The notes beneath the pieces are model-generated. The model was given only the letters and a program-made list of their open reading frames with translations, had not been told where the DNA came from and did not search any database. A stretch of DNA of 64,000 nucleotides, taken from Gymnothorax reevesii. Its lineage: Eukaryota > Chordata > Actinopteri > Anguilliformes > Muraenidae. The stretch is taken from contig CM056574.1 of NCBI GenBank assembly GCA_029721435.1, positions 75,001,501-75,065,500 on the forward strand, given 5' to 3'. Shown in pieces: positions 22,984 to 35,732 of this stretch (position 1 is its first letter; the number at the start of each line of letters is the position of its first letter). Both the position numbers and the translations under genes were made by a program.

Positions 22984-23100
22984 TTCTTCTTCTTCTAGTT
23001 TAACGGCGGGGAATATCCATCTTATTGGTGAATTACCGCCACCCTCTGTTCCAGAGTGTAGACCATACAAAAGACTTACAGTCCAACTCCTTTACCTGAC
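22984..23100 (-). repeat. Short retroelement-like fragment with GAA tail
   Basis: On the minus strand this ends in GCCGTTAAACTAGAAGAAG followed by more GAA (22984-22996 on the plus strand as CTTCTTCTTCTTC). It contains GGTGGCGGTAATTCACC, a stretch I associate with a common fish repeat 3' end. It looks 5' truncated. Its tail chemistry matches the array units although the body differs. Confidence 0.45.
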
Positions 23101-24139
23101 TTATATATATATAAAAAAAAAATTTGAAATTTTCGGGGTATGTTGCAGGTACTAATTTGAATATATCCTGTGAGTTTTATGGCTATAGGTCAAACAATTG
23201 CTGATTTATAGTCTGATTTGTGTTATACCATTCTGCTTTGTTTAGTAGTTATAGCTCCCCCTATCAGTCAATTTAAATGAAATTTTCTGGGTATGTTGCT
23301 GGTACTAATTTGAATATATCCTGTGAGTTTTATGGCTATAAGCCAAACAATTTCTGATTTATAGTCTGATTTGTGTTATACCATTCTGCTTTGTTTAGCA
23401 GATATAGCGCCCCCTATCAGTCAAGTAGTATGAAATTTTCTGGGTATGTTTTGGGTACTCATATAAATATATGCTGTGAGTTTTATGGCTATAGGACAAG
23501 CAGTTGCTGATTTATAGTCTGATTTTTGTTATAGCGCCCCCTATGGGCCGATTTGCATAAGCCTGTCAGGGTATGTTCCTGGTCATTATATGGACATATT
23601 CTGCAAGTTCTGTGCTGATTGGTCCAGTGGTTGATGAATTTTGTCCATTTATGTGCTAAGCCACGCCTCTGATGAAATTCATTGGTTAATATCTTGGAAA
23701 CGAAATGAGATTTCAACAAGCTTTATGCAATCTTGTATAAGCTTGGTCCACTGATGATCCAGACCAAATATCGAAGGAATCGGGCATAGGGTTTAGGAGG
23801 AGATGTTTAAAATGTGTTTTTCAAAAAATTCAAAATTCCGGAAAATCCAATATGGCGGATATTCAAGGTCCTTATGGTAAAGTTGTAGAAAATATTTTAA
23901 GGAATGTCTGTACCAAATTTCGTGTAATTTGGACTTACACAGTAGGAGCTATGACCTTTAAAGTGAAAACCTGTATTTCTTGAATAATAGCGCCACCATT
24001 AGACTGATTGAGTTAAAAATGCCATGGTTAGCATTTACACACAACTTCCAACCAGTGTGCAAAATTTCAGGACTCTGCCATTTACCATCTCACGGGAATT
24101 TGCAAAAACATTTCTGAAGAAGAAGGAAAATAATAATAA
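23101..24139 (+). repeat. Tandem block of about 150-bp repeats and element 3' end
   Basis: Four units beginning at a GGGTATGTT-type block (about 23136, 23292, 23444, 23572), spaced about 155, 152 and 128 bp, each with TTTTATGGCTATAGG or a variant. Boxes TAGCTCCCCCTATC, TAGCGCCCCCTATC and TAGCGCCCCCTATG lie near 23250, 23405 and 23535. The block ends GAAGAAGAAGGAAAATAATAATAA, abutting the head of unit H. Different body from the array units but similar tail and box vocabulary. Confidence 0.75.
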
Positions 24140-26743
24140 TTAAAGCTGCAAGCAGCGTTGAAAGGGCCCTCGCCCCCCTCGTGCACGTTGGGGTGGCAGC
24201 AAGATCTTGATGGGTGCAGGTGTCCATCAAGAGCCATTGGGCACTGCTAGACTGTGTGCATTGTGGTTTCCTGATGGGAGTGCAAAAATGTTCTAGAGGG
24301 CGCTACGATACCATTTTGACATGCCTGTGTGCAAAATCTACAACAAGGTAATTGTAATGTCAGGCTCCATGAGTGTGTTGATTTTTGTAAATTTTCCAAT
24401 ATGTTTAGACGATCAAAGAGGCAATACTTTTAAATATCTGACTGGGGGCGCTATTGAGCCATTATGCCATATTTAATACCAATTGATGGATGACATTGAA
24501 GAGAATAAGACATTTATACTGTTTGCTAGGTTTTTTAAGGTTTGGAGCATTCTAAGGCCTGAAAATATGACTTCGTAAAATTTGGAAAAACGCAGGAAGT
24601 AGCTCATAGCTCACTTCCTGTTTATGCAATAATTTTCAAAAAATTAACCATCGCCCAGAATGACTAATGCAATGATCACCCAAATTTCATGAACATTCAA
24701 GCACTTTTAACTTAACATGGCCGTATCTAGAGGGCGTCGTGGAGCCACCTGGCCACTCCCTATCTAATATTAGCATATAGTTATACTTTGGAGGAAAATA
24801 TTATCAAGCTTATCAAGGCAAATCGAACAAAGGATGTGGGAGTAAAAGCAACTTCCTGTTTCATGGCAGGACATCAAAATTCGCCGTGACGCCACAGATG
24901 CATCGTTCGATGAAATCAAAAAAGCTTCGCAATTTAACGTCAGCAAGGTTTTTAGATATTATATGCCAAATTTTAAGTTGATCGGATAAAATCTCTAGGA
25001 GGAGTTCGTTAAAGTACGACACCTGTGAATGGCAAAAAAAATAAAAAAAAGTTGCAATTTCAATTAAAAATGGCAGCCTTCCTGTTGAGTCTAGGTCATG
25101 GCACCAAGAGACTTTTTTGTAGGTCTCGGCATATTCCACATGTCCACCGAAGTTCATATATGCAGGTCAACCACGATGCAAGGGCTGCTTTTTTGAAATT
25201 TTCCAGGGGGCGCTATAATGCCATTTTTGCCACGCCTATTTGTAAATTTTTTATCAGTGTAATGGGAATGATGGTCTTTAAAATTGTACAAAATTTTGTG
25301 AGTTTGAGCATGCTGAAACCCTCAAAAGGGTAATTCTTTTAAAAATCGTATTGGGGGCGCTATAGAGCCATGATGCCTCATTTACTGCCAATTTTTGTTT
25401 CAAATTAAGGACAATGTGACAAATAAAATTTTAGCTAAGTTTTGCAAGTTTTCGAGTTTGCTCAGGCCTTCAAATGAGTGTTCATAAAATTTGGAATAAC
25501 GCAGGAAATGACTCATAGCTCACTTCCTGTTAGGCCGAAAAATTTCAAAAAGATCAGCACAGCCCAAAAAAACAAATGCAATGATCAGACCAAATTTCAT
25601 GAACATTCAAGCACTTTTAACTCAACATGGCCGTGTCAAGAGGGCGCTGTAGAGCCACCTGACCACACCCACTCCAATATCAACATATAGGTATATTTGG
25701 AATTAAACTATAATTAAGCCTGTAAAGTTTCACGTAAATCTCCCAAAGCATATGCTCATAAAAGCAACTTCCATTTTCATGGCGGAACATCGAAATTCGC
25801 CGCGACACCACGGATACAAAGTTCGATGAATCCAAAAAAGCTTCGCAATTTAACATCGAGAAGGTCTTAAGATGTTAATTTCAAAATTTTAAGTTGATCG
25901 GATAAAATCTCTAGGAGGAGTTCGTTAAAGTACGAAGCCTGTGAATGGCAAAAAATGTAAAAAATTTGCAAATTCAATTAAAAATGGCGGACTTCCTGTG
26001 GAGTCTAGGTCATGGCACCTAGAGACTTTTTTTTAGGTCTTGGCATAGTACACATGTCCACCGAATTTTGTACATGTAGGTCAAACACGCTGCGAGGGCT
26101 GCTTCATTGAAATTTTCTAGGTGGCGCTGTAATGCAATTTTGCCACATCCATCTGTAAACTGTAAATTCTAGTAAAAACTAAGACCAGCTTAATATGTTT
26201 GCAAAGTTTTGTGAGTTTTTAAGCATGCTGAGGCCCTCAAAAATGCAATTATGTATTAGGGGGCGCTATAGAGCTACCATGTCACATTTAGTGCCAAATG
26301 AGATATTGAATCAAAGAACGTAATATTTATAGTCTATCAGCCAAGTTTGGTGAGTTTTCGAGTATGATAAAACCCTCAAAAATGTGTTCGTAAAATCTGA
26401 AAAAACGCAGGAAATGGCTCATAGCTCACTTCCTGTGAGGCAAAAAAATTTCAAAAAAATTTACAAAAAAATTTATGATGACTACTATGACTCTATAAAA
26501 TTTTGTGAGAATCCGAGCAAGTGCGTTCCAAAATGGCCGCGTGTTTGGTGGCGCTATAGAGCCACTGGGGCATGTCCAAGCACAAAAATAATATTACTTT
26601 GCAATTTTCACGACGACTGACGTGTGGGCAAATTTTTGTGAGTTTTCGTGCATGGCAAAGCCCTCAAAAATGCGTTCTCGCAGCAGAATAAAAAGAAGAA
26701 GAAGAAGAAGAAGAAGAAGAAGAAGAAGAAGAAGAAGAAGAAG
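24140..26743 (+). repeat. Array unit H, chimeric at the duplication joint
   Basis: Three monomers with boxes near 24299, 24443, 24733, 25206, 25354, 25640, 26120, 26258 and 26548. Up to about 25030 it matches 53005-53900 nearly perfectly. Beyond that it matches that locus only as a relative, and around 25130-25200 and 26000-26580 it is closest to unit I (57480-57560 and 58300-58930). The unit is in register, as expected from homologous exchange. The (GAA)17 tail is at 26693-26743. Confidence 0.85.
26693..26743 (+). repeat. (GAA)17 microsatellite
   Basis: 17 uninterrupted GAA repeats; the matching site in copy 1 (107-126) has 6. Confidence 0.97.
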
Positions 26744-26934
26744 AATAATAAAAATCCCATCAAAAACAATAGGATCCTCGCACCTTCGGTGCCAGGACCC
26801 GTTCCGGGCCCTGGCACCGGTCGGTGCTCGGGCCCTAATAATAAAAATCCCATCAAAAACAATAGGTTCCTCGCACCTTCGGTGCCAGGACCCGTTCCGG
26901 GCCCTGGCACCAGTCGGTGCTCGGGCCCTAATAA
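26744..26934 (+). repeat. Hairpin linker, two long modules (copy 2)
   Basis: Counterpart of 127-316, with one substitution (AATAGGATCC for AATAGGTTCC). Confidence 0.85.
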
Positions 26935-29540
26935 TTAAAGCTGCAAGCAGCGTTGAAAGGGCCCTCGCCCCCTTCGTGCACGTTGGGGTGGCAGCAAGAT
27001 CTTGATGGGTGCAGGTGTCCATTCACAGCCAATGGACACTGCTGGACTGCATACAATGTGGTTTCCTGATGGGAGTGCAAAAATTTTCTGGAGGGCGCTA
27101 TGATACCATTTTGACTTGCCTGTGCAGAAAATCTACATCACAGTAATCGTAATACGGGGCTCCATGAGTGTTTCGATTTTTGTAAATTTTCCAGCATGTT
27201 TAGACTTTCAAAAGAGCAATTCTTTTATAAATATTATTGGGGGCGCTATAGAGCCATTATGCCCCATTTAGTGCCAATTGATCGATGTATTGAAGAGAAT
27301 AAGACAGTTCTAATTTTTGGATGGTTTTGCAAGTTTTGGAGCATTCTAAGGCCTTAAAACGTGTGTTCGTAAAATTTGGAAAAACGCAGGAAATAGCTCA
27401 TAGCTCTCTTCCTGTTTGGCAAAAAAATTTCAAAAAATTAACAATTGCGGAGAATGACTAATGCAATGATCATACCAAATTTAATGAACTTTCAAGCACT
27501 TTTATCTGAACATGGCCATATCTAGAGGGCGCTGTGGAGCCACCTGGCACCTCTCGATATAAAATAAGCATATATCTATACTTGGGCGGACAATTTTATC
27601 AAGCTTGGAAAGTTTCAGGCAAATCCCACAAAGTATGTGGAATTGAAAGCAACTTCCTGTTTCATGGCAGGACATCAAAATTCGCCGTGACGCCACGGAT
27701 GCATCGTTCGATGAAATCAAAAATGCTTCGCAATTTAACGTCAGCAAGGTTTTTAGATATTAAATGCCAAATTTTAAATTGATCGGATAAAATCTCTAGG
27801 AGGAGTTCGTTAAAGTACGACACCTGTGAATGGCAAAAAAATTTTTAAAAAGTTGCAATTTCAATTAAAAATGGCAGCCTTCCTGTTGAGTCTAGGTCAT
27901 GGCACCAAGTGACTTTTTTGTAGGTCTCGGCATATTCCACATGTCTACCGAATTTCATACATGTGGGTTTACCGGGCTGCGAGGGCTGCTTATTTGAAAT
28001 TTTCCAGGGGGCGCTATAAAGCCATTTTTGCCACGCCTATTTGTAAATTTTTTATCAGTGTAATAGGAATGATGGTCTTTAAAATTGTACAAAATTTTGT
28101 GAGTTTTTGAGCATGCTGAAACCCTCAAAAGGGTAATTCTTTTAAAAATCGTATTGGGGGCGCTATAGAGCCATGATGCCTCATTTACTGCCAATTTTTG
28201 TTTCAAATTGAAGACAATGTGACAAATAAAATTTTAGCTAAGTTTCGCAAGTTTTCGAGTATGCTAAGGCCTTCAAATGTGTGTTCATAAAATTTGGAAT
28301 AACGCAGGAAATGACTCATAGCTCACTTCCTGTTAGGCCGAAAAATTTTTAAAAAATCAGCACAGCCCAGAAAAACAAATGCAATGATCAGACCAAAATT
28401 TCATGAACATTCAAGCACTTTTATAACAACATGGCCGTGTCAAGAGGGCGCTGTAGAGCCACTTGACCACACCCACTCCAATATCAACATATAGGTATAT
28501 TTGGAATTAGACTATCATTAAGCCTGTAAAGTTTCACGTAAATCTCCCAAAGCATATGCTCAAAAAAGCAACTTCCATTTTCATGGCGGAACATCGAAAT
28601 TCGCCGCGACGCCACGGATACAAAGTTCGATGAATCCAAAAAAGCTTCGCAATTTAACATCGACAACGTCTTTCAGTGTCATATGCCAAATTTTAAGTTG
28701 ATCAGATAAAATCTCTAGGAGGAGTTCGTTAAAGTACGATGCCTGTGAATTGCAAAAAATTTTAAAAAATTGCAAATTCAATTAAAAATGGCGGACTTCC
28801 TGTTAAGTCTAGGTCATGGCACCAAGAGACTTTTTTTTAGGTTTTGGCATAGTACATATGTCTACCGAATTTGGAACATGTAGATTAAACACGCTGCGAG
28901 GGCTGCTTCATTGAAATTTTCTAGGTGGCGCTGTAATGCAATTTTGCCACATTTTTCTTCAAACTTTATATCCTAGTAAATAGTATGACCAGCTTAACAG
29001 GTCTGCAAAGTTTTTTGAGTTTTCGAGCATGCTGAAGTCCTCAAAAATGCAATTATGTATTAGGGGGCGCTATAGAGTTACCATGTCAAACCCAGTGCCA
29101 AATGAGATATCAAATCAAAGTATTTAATATTTTTAGTCTATGAGCCAAGTTTGGTGAATTTTCGAGCATAATAAGGCCATCAAAAATGTGTTCGTAAAAT
29201 CTGAAAAAACGCAGGAAATGGCTCATAGCTCACTTCCTGTGCGGCAAAAAAATATCAAAAAAATTTACAAAAAAATTTATGATGACTTCTATGACCCTAT
29301 CAAATTTCGTGAGAATCCGAGCAAGTGCGTTCCAAAATGGACACGTGTTTGGTGGCGCTATAGAGCCACCTGGGCATGTCTAAGCACAAAAATAGTAATA
29401 CTTTGCAATTTTCACCACGACTGACGTGTGGGCAAATTTTTGTGAGTTTTCGTGCATGGCAAAGCCCTCAAAAATGCGTTCTCGCAGCAGAATAAAAAGA
29501 AGAAGAAGAAGAAGAAGAAGAAGAAGAAGAAGAAGAAGAA
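26935..29540 (+). repeat. Array unit A, copy 2
   Basis: Counterpart of 317-2910. The GAA tail has 14 repeats instead of 11. A T to A change gives AATATCAAA near 29252. Confidence 0.88.
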
Positions 29541-29630
29541 TAAAAATCCCATCAAAAACAATAGGTTCCTCGCACCTTCGGTGCCAGGACCCGTTCCGGG
29601 CCCTGGCACCGGTCGGTGCTCGGGCCCTAA
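29541..29630 (+). repeat. Hairpin linker, one long module (copy 2)
   Basis: Counterpart of 2911-3002. Confidence 0.85.
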
Positions 29631-32204
29631 TTAAAGCTGCAAGCAGCGTTGAAAGGGCCCTCGCCCCCCTCGTGCACGTTGGGGTGGCAGCAAGATCTTG
29701 ATGGGTGCAGGTGTCCATTAAGAGCCATTGGGCACTGCTAGACTGTGTGCATTGTGGTTTCCTGAGGGGAGTGCAAAAATTTTCTAGAGGGCGCTACGAT
29801 ACCATTTTGACATGCCTGTGTGCAAAATCTACAACAAGGTAATCGTAATGTCAGGCTCCATGAGTTTGTTGATTTTTGTAAATTTTCCAATATGTTTAGA
29901 CGATCAAAGAGGCAATACTTTTAAATATCTGACTGGGGGCGCTATTGAGCCATTATGCTGTATTTAATGCCAATTGATGGATGACATTGAAGAGAATAAG
30001 ACATTTATAATGTTTGCTAGGTTTTTTAAGGTTTGGAGCATTCTAAGGCCTGAAAACATGAGTTCGTAAAATTTGGAAAAACGCAGGAAATAGCTCATAG
30101 CTCACTTCCTGTTTATGCAATAATTAAAAAAAAATTAACCATCACCCAGAATGACTAATGCAATGATCACCCCAAATTTCATGAACATTCAAGCACTTTT
30201 AACTTAACATGGCCGTATCTAGAGGGCGTCGTGGAGCCACCTGGCCACTCCCTATCTAATATTAGCATATAGTTATACTTTGGAGGAAAATATTATCAAG
30301 CTTGGAAACTTTCAGGCAAATCGAACTAAGTATGTGGGAGTAAAAGCAATTTCCTGTTTCATGGCGGGACATCAAAATTCGCCGCGACGCCACGGATACA
30401 CCGTTGCATCAATCCAAAAAAGCTTCGCAATTTAACATCAGCAAGGTCTTTGGATATTACTTGCCAAATATTAAGTTGATCGGATAAAATCTCTAGGAGG
30501 AGTTCGTTAAAGTACAACGCCTGTGAATGGCAAAAAATCTAAAAAAGTTGCAATTTCAATTAAAAATGGCGGACTTCCTGTTGGGTCTAGATCATGGCAC
30601 CAAGAGACTTTGTTTTAGGTCTCAGGAAATTCCACATGTCCACCGAAGTTCATACATGCAGGTCAACCACGGTGCGAGGGCTACTTTTTTGAAATTTTCC
30701 AGGGGGCGCTATAATGCCATTTTTGCCACGCCAATATGTAAATTTTTATCAGTGTAATAGGAATGATGGTCTTTAGAATTGTACAAAATTTTGTGAGTTT
30801 TTGAGCATGCTGAGACCCTCAAAAAGGCAATTATTTGAAAAATCTGATTGGGGGCGCTATAGAGCCATAATGCCTCATTTAACCAATTATTGTCTCAAAT
30901 TGAAGACAATTGGACAAATATAATTTTTGCAAAGTTTTACAAGTTTTCAAGTATGCTAAAGCCTTCAAATGTGCGTTCGTAAAATTTGGAATAACGCAGG
31001 AAATGGCTCATAGCGCACTTCCTGTTTGGCCGAAAAATTTCAAAAAAATAATTATAGCCCAAAAAAGCCAATGCAACGATCAGACCAAATTTCATGAACA
31101 TTCAAGCACTTTTATATCAACATGGTCGTGTGAAGAGGGCGCTGTGGAGCCACCTGACCACACCCAATGCAATATCAACATATAGTTATATTTGAAAGTA
31201 GACTACTATTAAGCCTGTAAAGTTTCACGCAAATCTCACAAAGCATGTGCTCATAAAAGCAACTTCCATTTTCATGGCGGAACATCGAAATTCGCCGCAA
31301 CGCCACGGACACAATTTTCAATGAATCCAAAAAAGCTTCGCAATTTAACATGAAGAATGTCTTTAGATGGCCTGTGCCAAATTTTTAGTTGATCGGATAA
31401 AATCTCTAGGAGGAGTTCGTTCAAGTACGACGCCTGTGAATGACAAAAAATTAAAAAAAGTTGCAAATTCAATTAAAAATGGCGGACTTCCTGTTGAGTC
31501 TAGGTCATGGCACCAAGAGACTTTTTTTTAGGTCTTGGCATAGTACACATGTCCACCGAATTTTGTACATGTATGTTAAACACCCTGCGAGGGCTGCTTA
31601 ATTGAAATATTCTAGGTGGCGCTGTAATGCAATCTTGCCACATCCATCTGTAAACCTCATAGCCTAGTGAAAGGTATGATCGGCTTAATATCGTTGCAAA
31701 GTAACGTGAGTTTTCGAGCATGCTGAGGCCCTCAAAAATGCAATTATGTATTAGGGGGCGCTATAGAGCCACCATGTCACACTTAGTGCCAAATGAGATA
31801 TCGAATCAAAGAACTTAATATTTTTAGTTTATGAGCCAAGTTTGGTGAGTTTTCGAGTATGATAAGGCCCTCAAAAATGTGTTTGTAAAATCTGAAAAAA
31901 CGCAGGAAATGGCTCGTAGCTCACTTCCTGTGCGGCAAAAAAATTTCAAAAAAATTAACAAAAAAATTTATCGTGACTGCTATGGCCCAATCGAATTTCG
32001 TGAGAATCCGAGCAAGTGCGTTCCAAAATGGCCTCGTGTTTGGTGGCGCTATAGAGCCACCTAGGCATGTCTTAGCACAAAAATAGTAATATTTTGCAAT
32101 TTTCACTACGACTGACGTGTGGGCAAATTTTTGTGAGTTTTTGTGCATGGCAAAGCCCTCAAAAATGCGTTCTCGTAGCAGAATGAGAAGAAGAAGAAGA
32201 AGAA
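29631..32204 (+). repeat. Array unit B, copy 2
   Basis: Counterpart of 3003-5576, with the same short interrupted tail (six repeats). Confidence 0.88.
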
Positions 32205-32972
32205 TTTAAGCTGCAAGCAGCGTTGAAAGGGCCCTCGCCCCCCTCGTGCACGTTGGGGTGGCAGCAAGATCTTGATGGGTGCAGGTGTCCATTAAGAGCC
32301 ATTGGGCACTGCTAGACTGTGTGCATTGTGGTTTCCTGAGGGGAGTGCAAAAACTTTCTAGAGGGCGCTACGATACCATTTTGACATGCCTGTGTGCAAA
32401 ATCTACAACAAGGTAATCGTAATGTCAGGCTCCATGAGTGTGTTGATTTTTGTAAACTTTCCAATATGTTTAGACGATCAAAGAGGCAATACTTTTAAAT
32501 ATCTGACTGGGGGCGCTATTGAGCCATTATGCCATATTTAATGCCAATTGATGGATGACATTGTCGAGAATAAGACATTTATAATGTTTGCTAGGTTTTT
32601 TAAGGTTTGGAGCATTCTAAGGCCTGAAAACATGAGTTCGTAAAATTTGGAAAAACGCAGGAAATAGCTCATAGCTCACTTCCTGTGTGGCAAAAAACTT
32701 TCAAAAAAATTGACAAAAAAATTTATGATGACTACTATGACCCTATCGAATTTCGTGAGAATCCGAGCAAGTGCGTTCCAAAATGGACGCGTGTTTGGTG
32801 GCGCTATAGAGCCACTGGGGCATGTCCAAGCACAAAAATAATAATACTTTGCAATTTTCACCACGACTGACGTGTCGGCAAATTTTTGTGAGTTTTCGTG
32901 CATGGCAAAGCCCTCAAAAATGCGTTCTCGCAGCAGAATAAAAAGAAGAAGAAGAAGAAGAAGAAGAAGAAG
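32205..32972 (+). repeat. Array unit C, copy 2 (single monomer)
   Basis: Counterpart of 5577-6392. The head joint reads AATTTAAGC instead of AATTAAAGC. The GAA tail has 10 repeats instead of 26. The chimeric joint is identical, so unit C formed before the duplication. Confidence 0.87.
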
Positions 32973-33067
32973 AATAATAAAAATCCCATCAAAAACAATA
33001 GGTTCCTCGCACCTTCGGTGCCAGGACCCGTTCCGGGCCCTGGCACCGGTCGGTGCTCGGGCCCTAA
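32973..33067 (+). repeat. Hairpin linker, one long module (copy 2)
   Basis: Counterpart of 6393-6487; the junction dyad with the next head is conserved. Confidence 0.85.
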
Positions 33068-35564
33068 TTAAAGCTGCAAGCAGCGTTGAAGGGCCCTCGC
33101 ACCCCTCTTGCACGTTGGGGAGGCTGCAAAATCTTGCTGGGTGCAAGTGTGCATTCACAGCCATTGGACACAGCTAGACTGTGAACAATGTGGTTTCCTG
33201 CGGAGAGTGCAAAAATTGTCTGGAGGGGCGCTTTGATATCATTTTGACATGCCCGTGCGCAAAATCTCCAGCATAGTAATTGTAATACCAGGGTCCTTGA
33301 GCTTGTTGATTGTTGTAAATTTTCCAGCATGTTTAGACTTTCAAAAGAGCAATTCTTTTATAAATATTATTGGGGGCGCTATAGAACCATTATGGCCCAT
33401 TTAGTGCCAATTAATGGATGTATTGAAGAAAAAAAGACAGTTCTAATTTTTGCAAGGTTTTGCAAGTTTTGGAGCATTCTAAGGCCTTAAAACGTGTGTT
33501 CGTAAAATTTGGAAAAACGCAAGAAATAGCTCATAGCTCACTTCCTGTTTGGCAAAAAAATTTCAAAAAATTCAGAATTGCGGGGAATGACTAACGCAAT
33601 GATCACTCCAAATTTCATGAACGTTCAAGCACTTTTTTCTGAACATGGCCATATCTAGAGGGCGCTGTGGAGCCACCTGGAACCTCTCTATCTAAAATTA
33701 GCATATATCTGTACTTGGGTGGACAATTTTATCAAGGTTGGATAGTTTCAGGCAAATCCCACAAAGTATGTGGAAGTGAAAGTAACTTCCTGTTTCACGG
33801 CAGGACATCAAAATTCGCCGTGACGCCACGGATGCATCGTTCGATGAAATCAAAAAAGCTTCGCAATTTAACATAAGCAAGGCCTTTCCATATTACATGC
33901 CAAATTTTAAGGTGATCGGATAAAATCTCTAGGAGGAGTTCGTTAAAGTATGACACCTGTGAATGGCAAAAAATCCAAAAAATTTGCAATTTCAATTAAA
34001 AATGGCGGACTTCCTGTTGAGTCTAGGTCATGGCACCAAGTGACTTTTTTTTAGGTCTTGTCATATTTCACATCTCTACCGAATTTCATACATGTAGGTT
34101 TACCGGGCTGCGCGGGCTGCTTATTTGAAATTTTACAGGGGGCGCTATAATGAAATTTTTGCCATGCCAATATGTAAGCTTTTTATCAGAGTATTATAAA
34201 TAAGGGTCTTTATATATTTACAAAATTTTGTGAGTTTTCGAACATGCTAAGACCCTCAAAAGGGTAATTCTTTAAAAAATCTGATTGGGGGCGCTCTTGA
34301 GCCATTATGCCACATTAGGCTCCAGTTGATGGATGACAGCAAAGAGAATAAGAAAATTATAATTTGTGCAAGGTTTGGAAAGCATTGGAGTATTTAAAGG
34401 CTTTCACCCGTGCGTTCGTAAAATTTGGAAAAACGCAGGAAATAGCTCATAACTCACTTCCTGTTTGGCCAAAAAATTTCAAAAAATTAGTCCTTGCCTG
34501 CAATGACAAATGCAATGATCACACCTAATTTCATGAACATTCAAGCACTTTTATTTTAACATGGACGTATCTAGAGGGCGCTGTGGAGCCACCTGGCCAC
34601 TCCCGATCTAATATTAGCATATATTTATACTTAGAGGGACAATTTAATCAAGCCTGTGAAGTTTTGTGCATTTTTCACAAAGCATGTGCGCGTAAAACCA
34701 ACTTCCTGTTTCATGGCGGAACGTCGAAATTCGCCGCAACGCCACGGGTACAAAGTTGAATGAATCCAAAAAAGCTTCGCAATTTAACATTGACAAGGTC
34801 TTTAGATGTCATTTGCGAAATTTTAAGTTGATACGATAAAATCTCTAGGAGGAGTTTGTTTAAGTACGACACCTGTGAATGGCAAAAAAGAAAAAAAATT
34901 TGCAAATTCAATTAAATATGGCGGACTTCCTGTTGAGTCTAGGTCATGGCACCAAGAGACTTTTTTGTAGGGTTTGGCACAGTACACATCTGTAAATTCT
35001 ATATTCAAGTACAGACTATGACCAGCTTAATATGTTCGCAAAGTTTCGTGAGTTTTCGAGCATGCTGATGCTTTCAAAAATGAAAATATGCGTGAGGGGG
35101 CGCTATAGAGCCACCATGTCATATCCACTGCCAAATGAGATATCGAATGAAAGAACTTAATATTTCTGGTCTATGAGCCAAGTTTGAAGAGTTTTCGAGT
35201 ATGATAAAACCCTCAAAAATGTGTTCGTAAAATCTGAAAAAACGCAGGAAATGGCTCATAGCTCACTTCCTGTGAGGCAAAAAATTTTCAAAAAAATTTA
35301 CAAAAAAATTTATGATGACACCTATGACTCAATGAAATTTCGTGAGAATCCGAGCAAGTGCGTTCCAAAATGGCCGCGTGTTTGGTGGCGCTATAGAGCC
35401 ACCGGGGCATGTCCAAGCACAAAACTAATAATAGTTTGCAATTTTCACGACGACTGACGTGTCAGCAAATTTTTGTGAGTTTTCGTGCATGGCAAAGCCC
35501 TCAAAAATGCGTTCTCGCAGCAGAATAAAAAGAAGAAGAAGAAGAAGAAGAAGAAGAAGAAGAA
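33068..35564 (+). repeat. Array unit D, copy 2, with 97-bp deletion
   Basis: Counterpart of 6488-9060. It keeps the 10-bp TTTCAAAAAA missing in copy 1 (about 34478). It lacks 97 bp at about 34988, where copy 1 has 8398-8500. That deletion removed one GGTGGCGCT box and shows CAT microhomology. Tail (GAA)11. Confidence 0.88.
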
Positions 35565-35732
35565 AAATCCCATCAAAAACAATAGGTTCCTCGCACCGGT
35601 CGGTGCTCGGGCCCTAATAAAAATCCCATCAAAAACAATAGGTTCCTCGCACCGGTCGGTGCTCGGGCCCTAATAATTAAAATCCCATCAAAAACAATAG
35701 GTTCCTCGCACCGGTCAGTGCTCGGGCCCTAA
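35565..35732 (+). repeat. Hairpin linker, three short modules (copy 2)
   Basis: Counterpart of 9061-9230. Confidence 0.85.

Larger units (their letters stand above)
1..25030 (+). repeat. Tandem segmental duplication, copy 1 (visible part)
   Basis: This stretch recurs almost base for base at 26587-53900. The offset is 26586 at the left edge and shifts stepwise with identifiable indels (GAA tract changes, a 97-bp deletion, a 401-bp duplication, a 1,962-bp insertion) to 28865 at the right edge. Unit order, LTR, Tc1 element and spacer are all shared. Identity drops sharply at an A-rich run near 25030. The left end lies outside the window. Confidence 0.93.

Noticed and set aside
22761..23003. Plus-strand open frame over the zinc-finger fragment
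   Set aside because: Shadow of the minus-strand exon-like sequence, which carries the recognisable motif.
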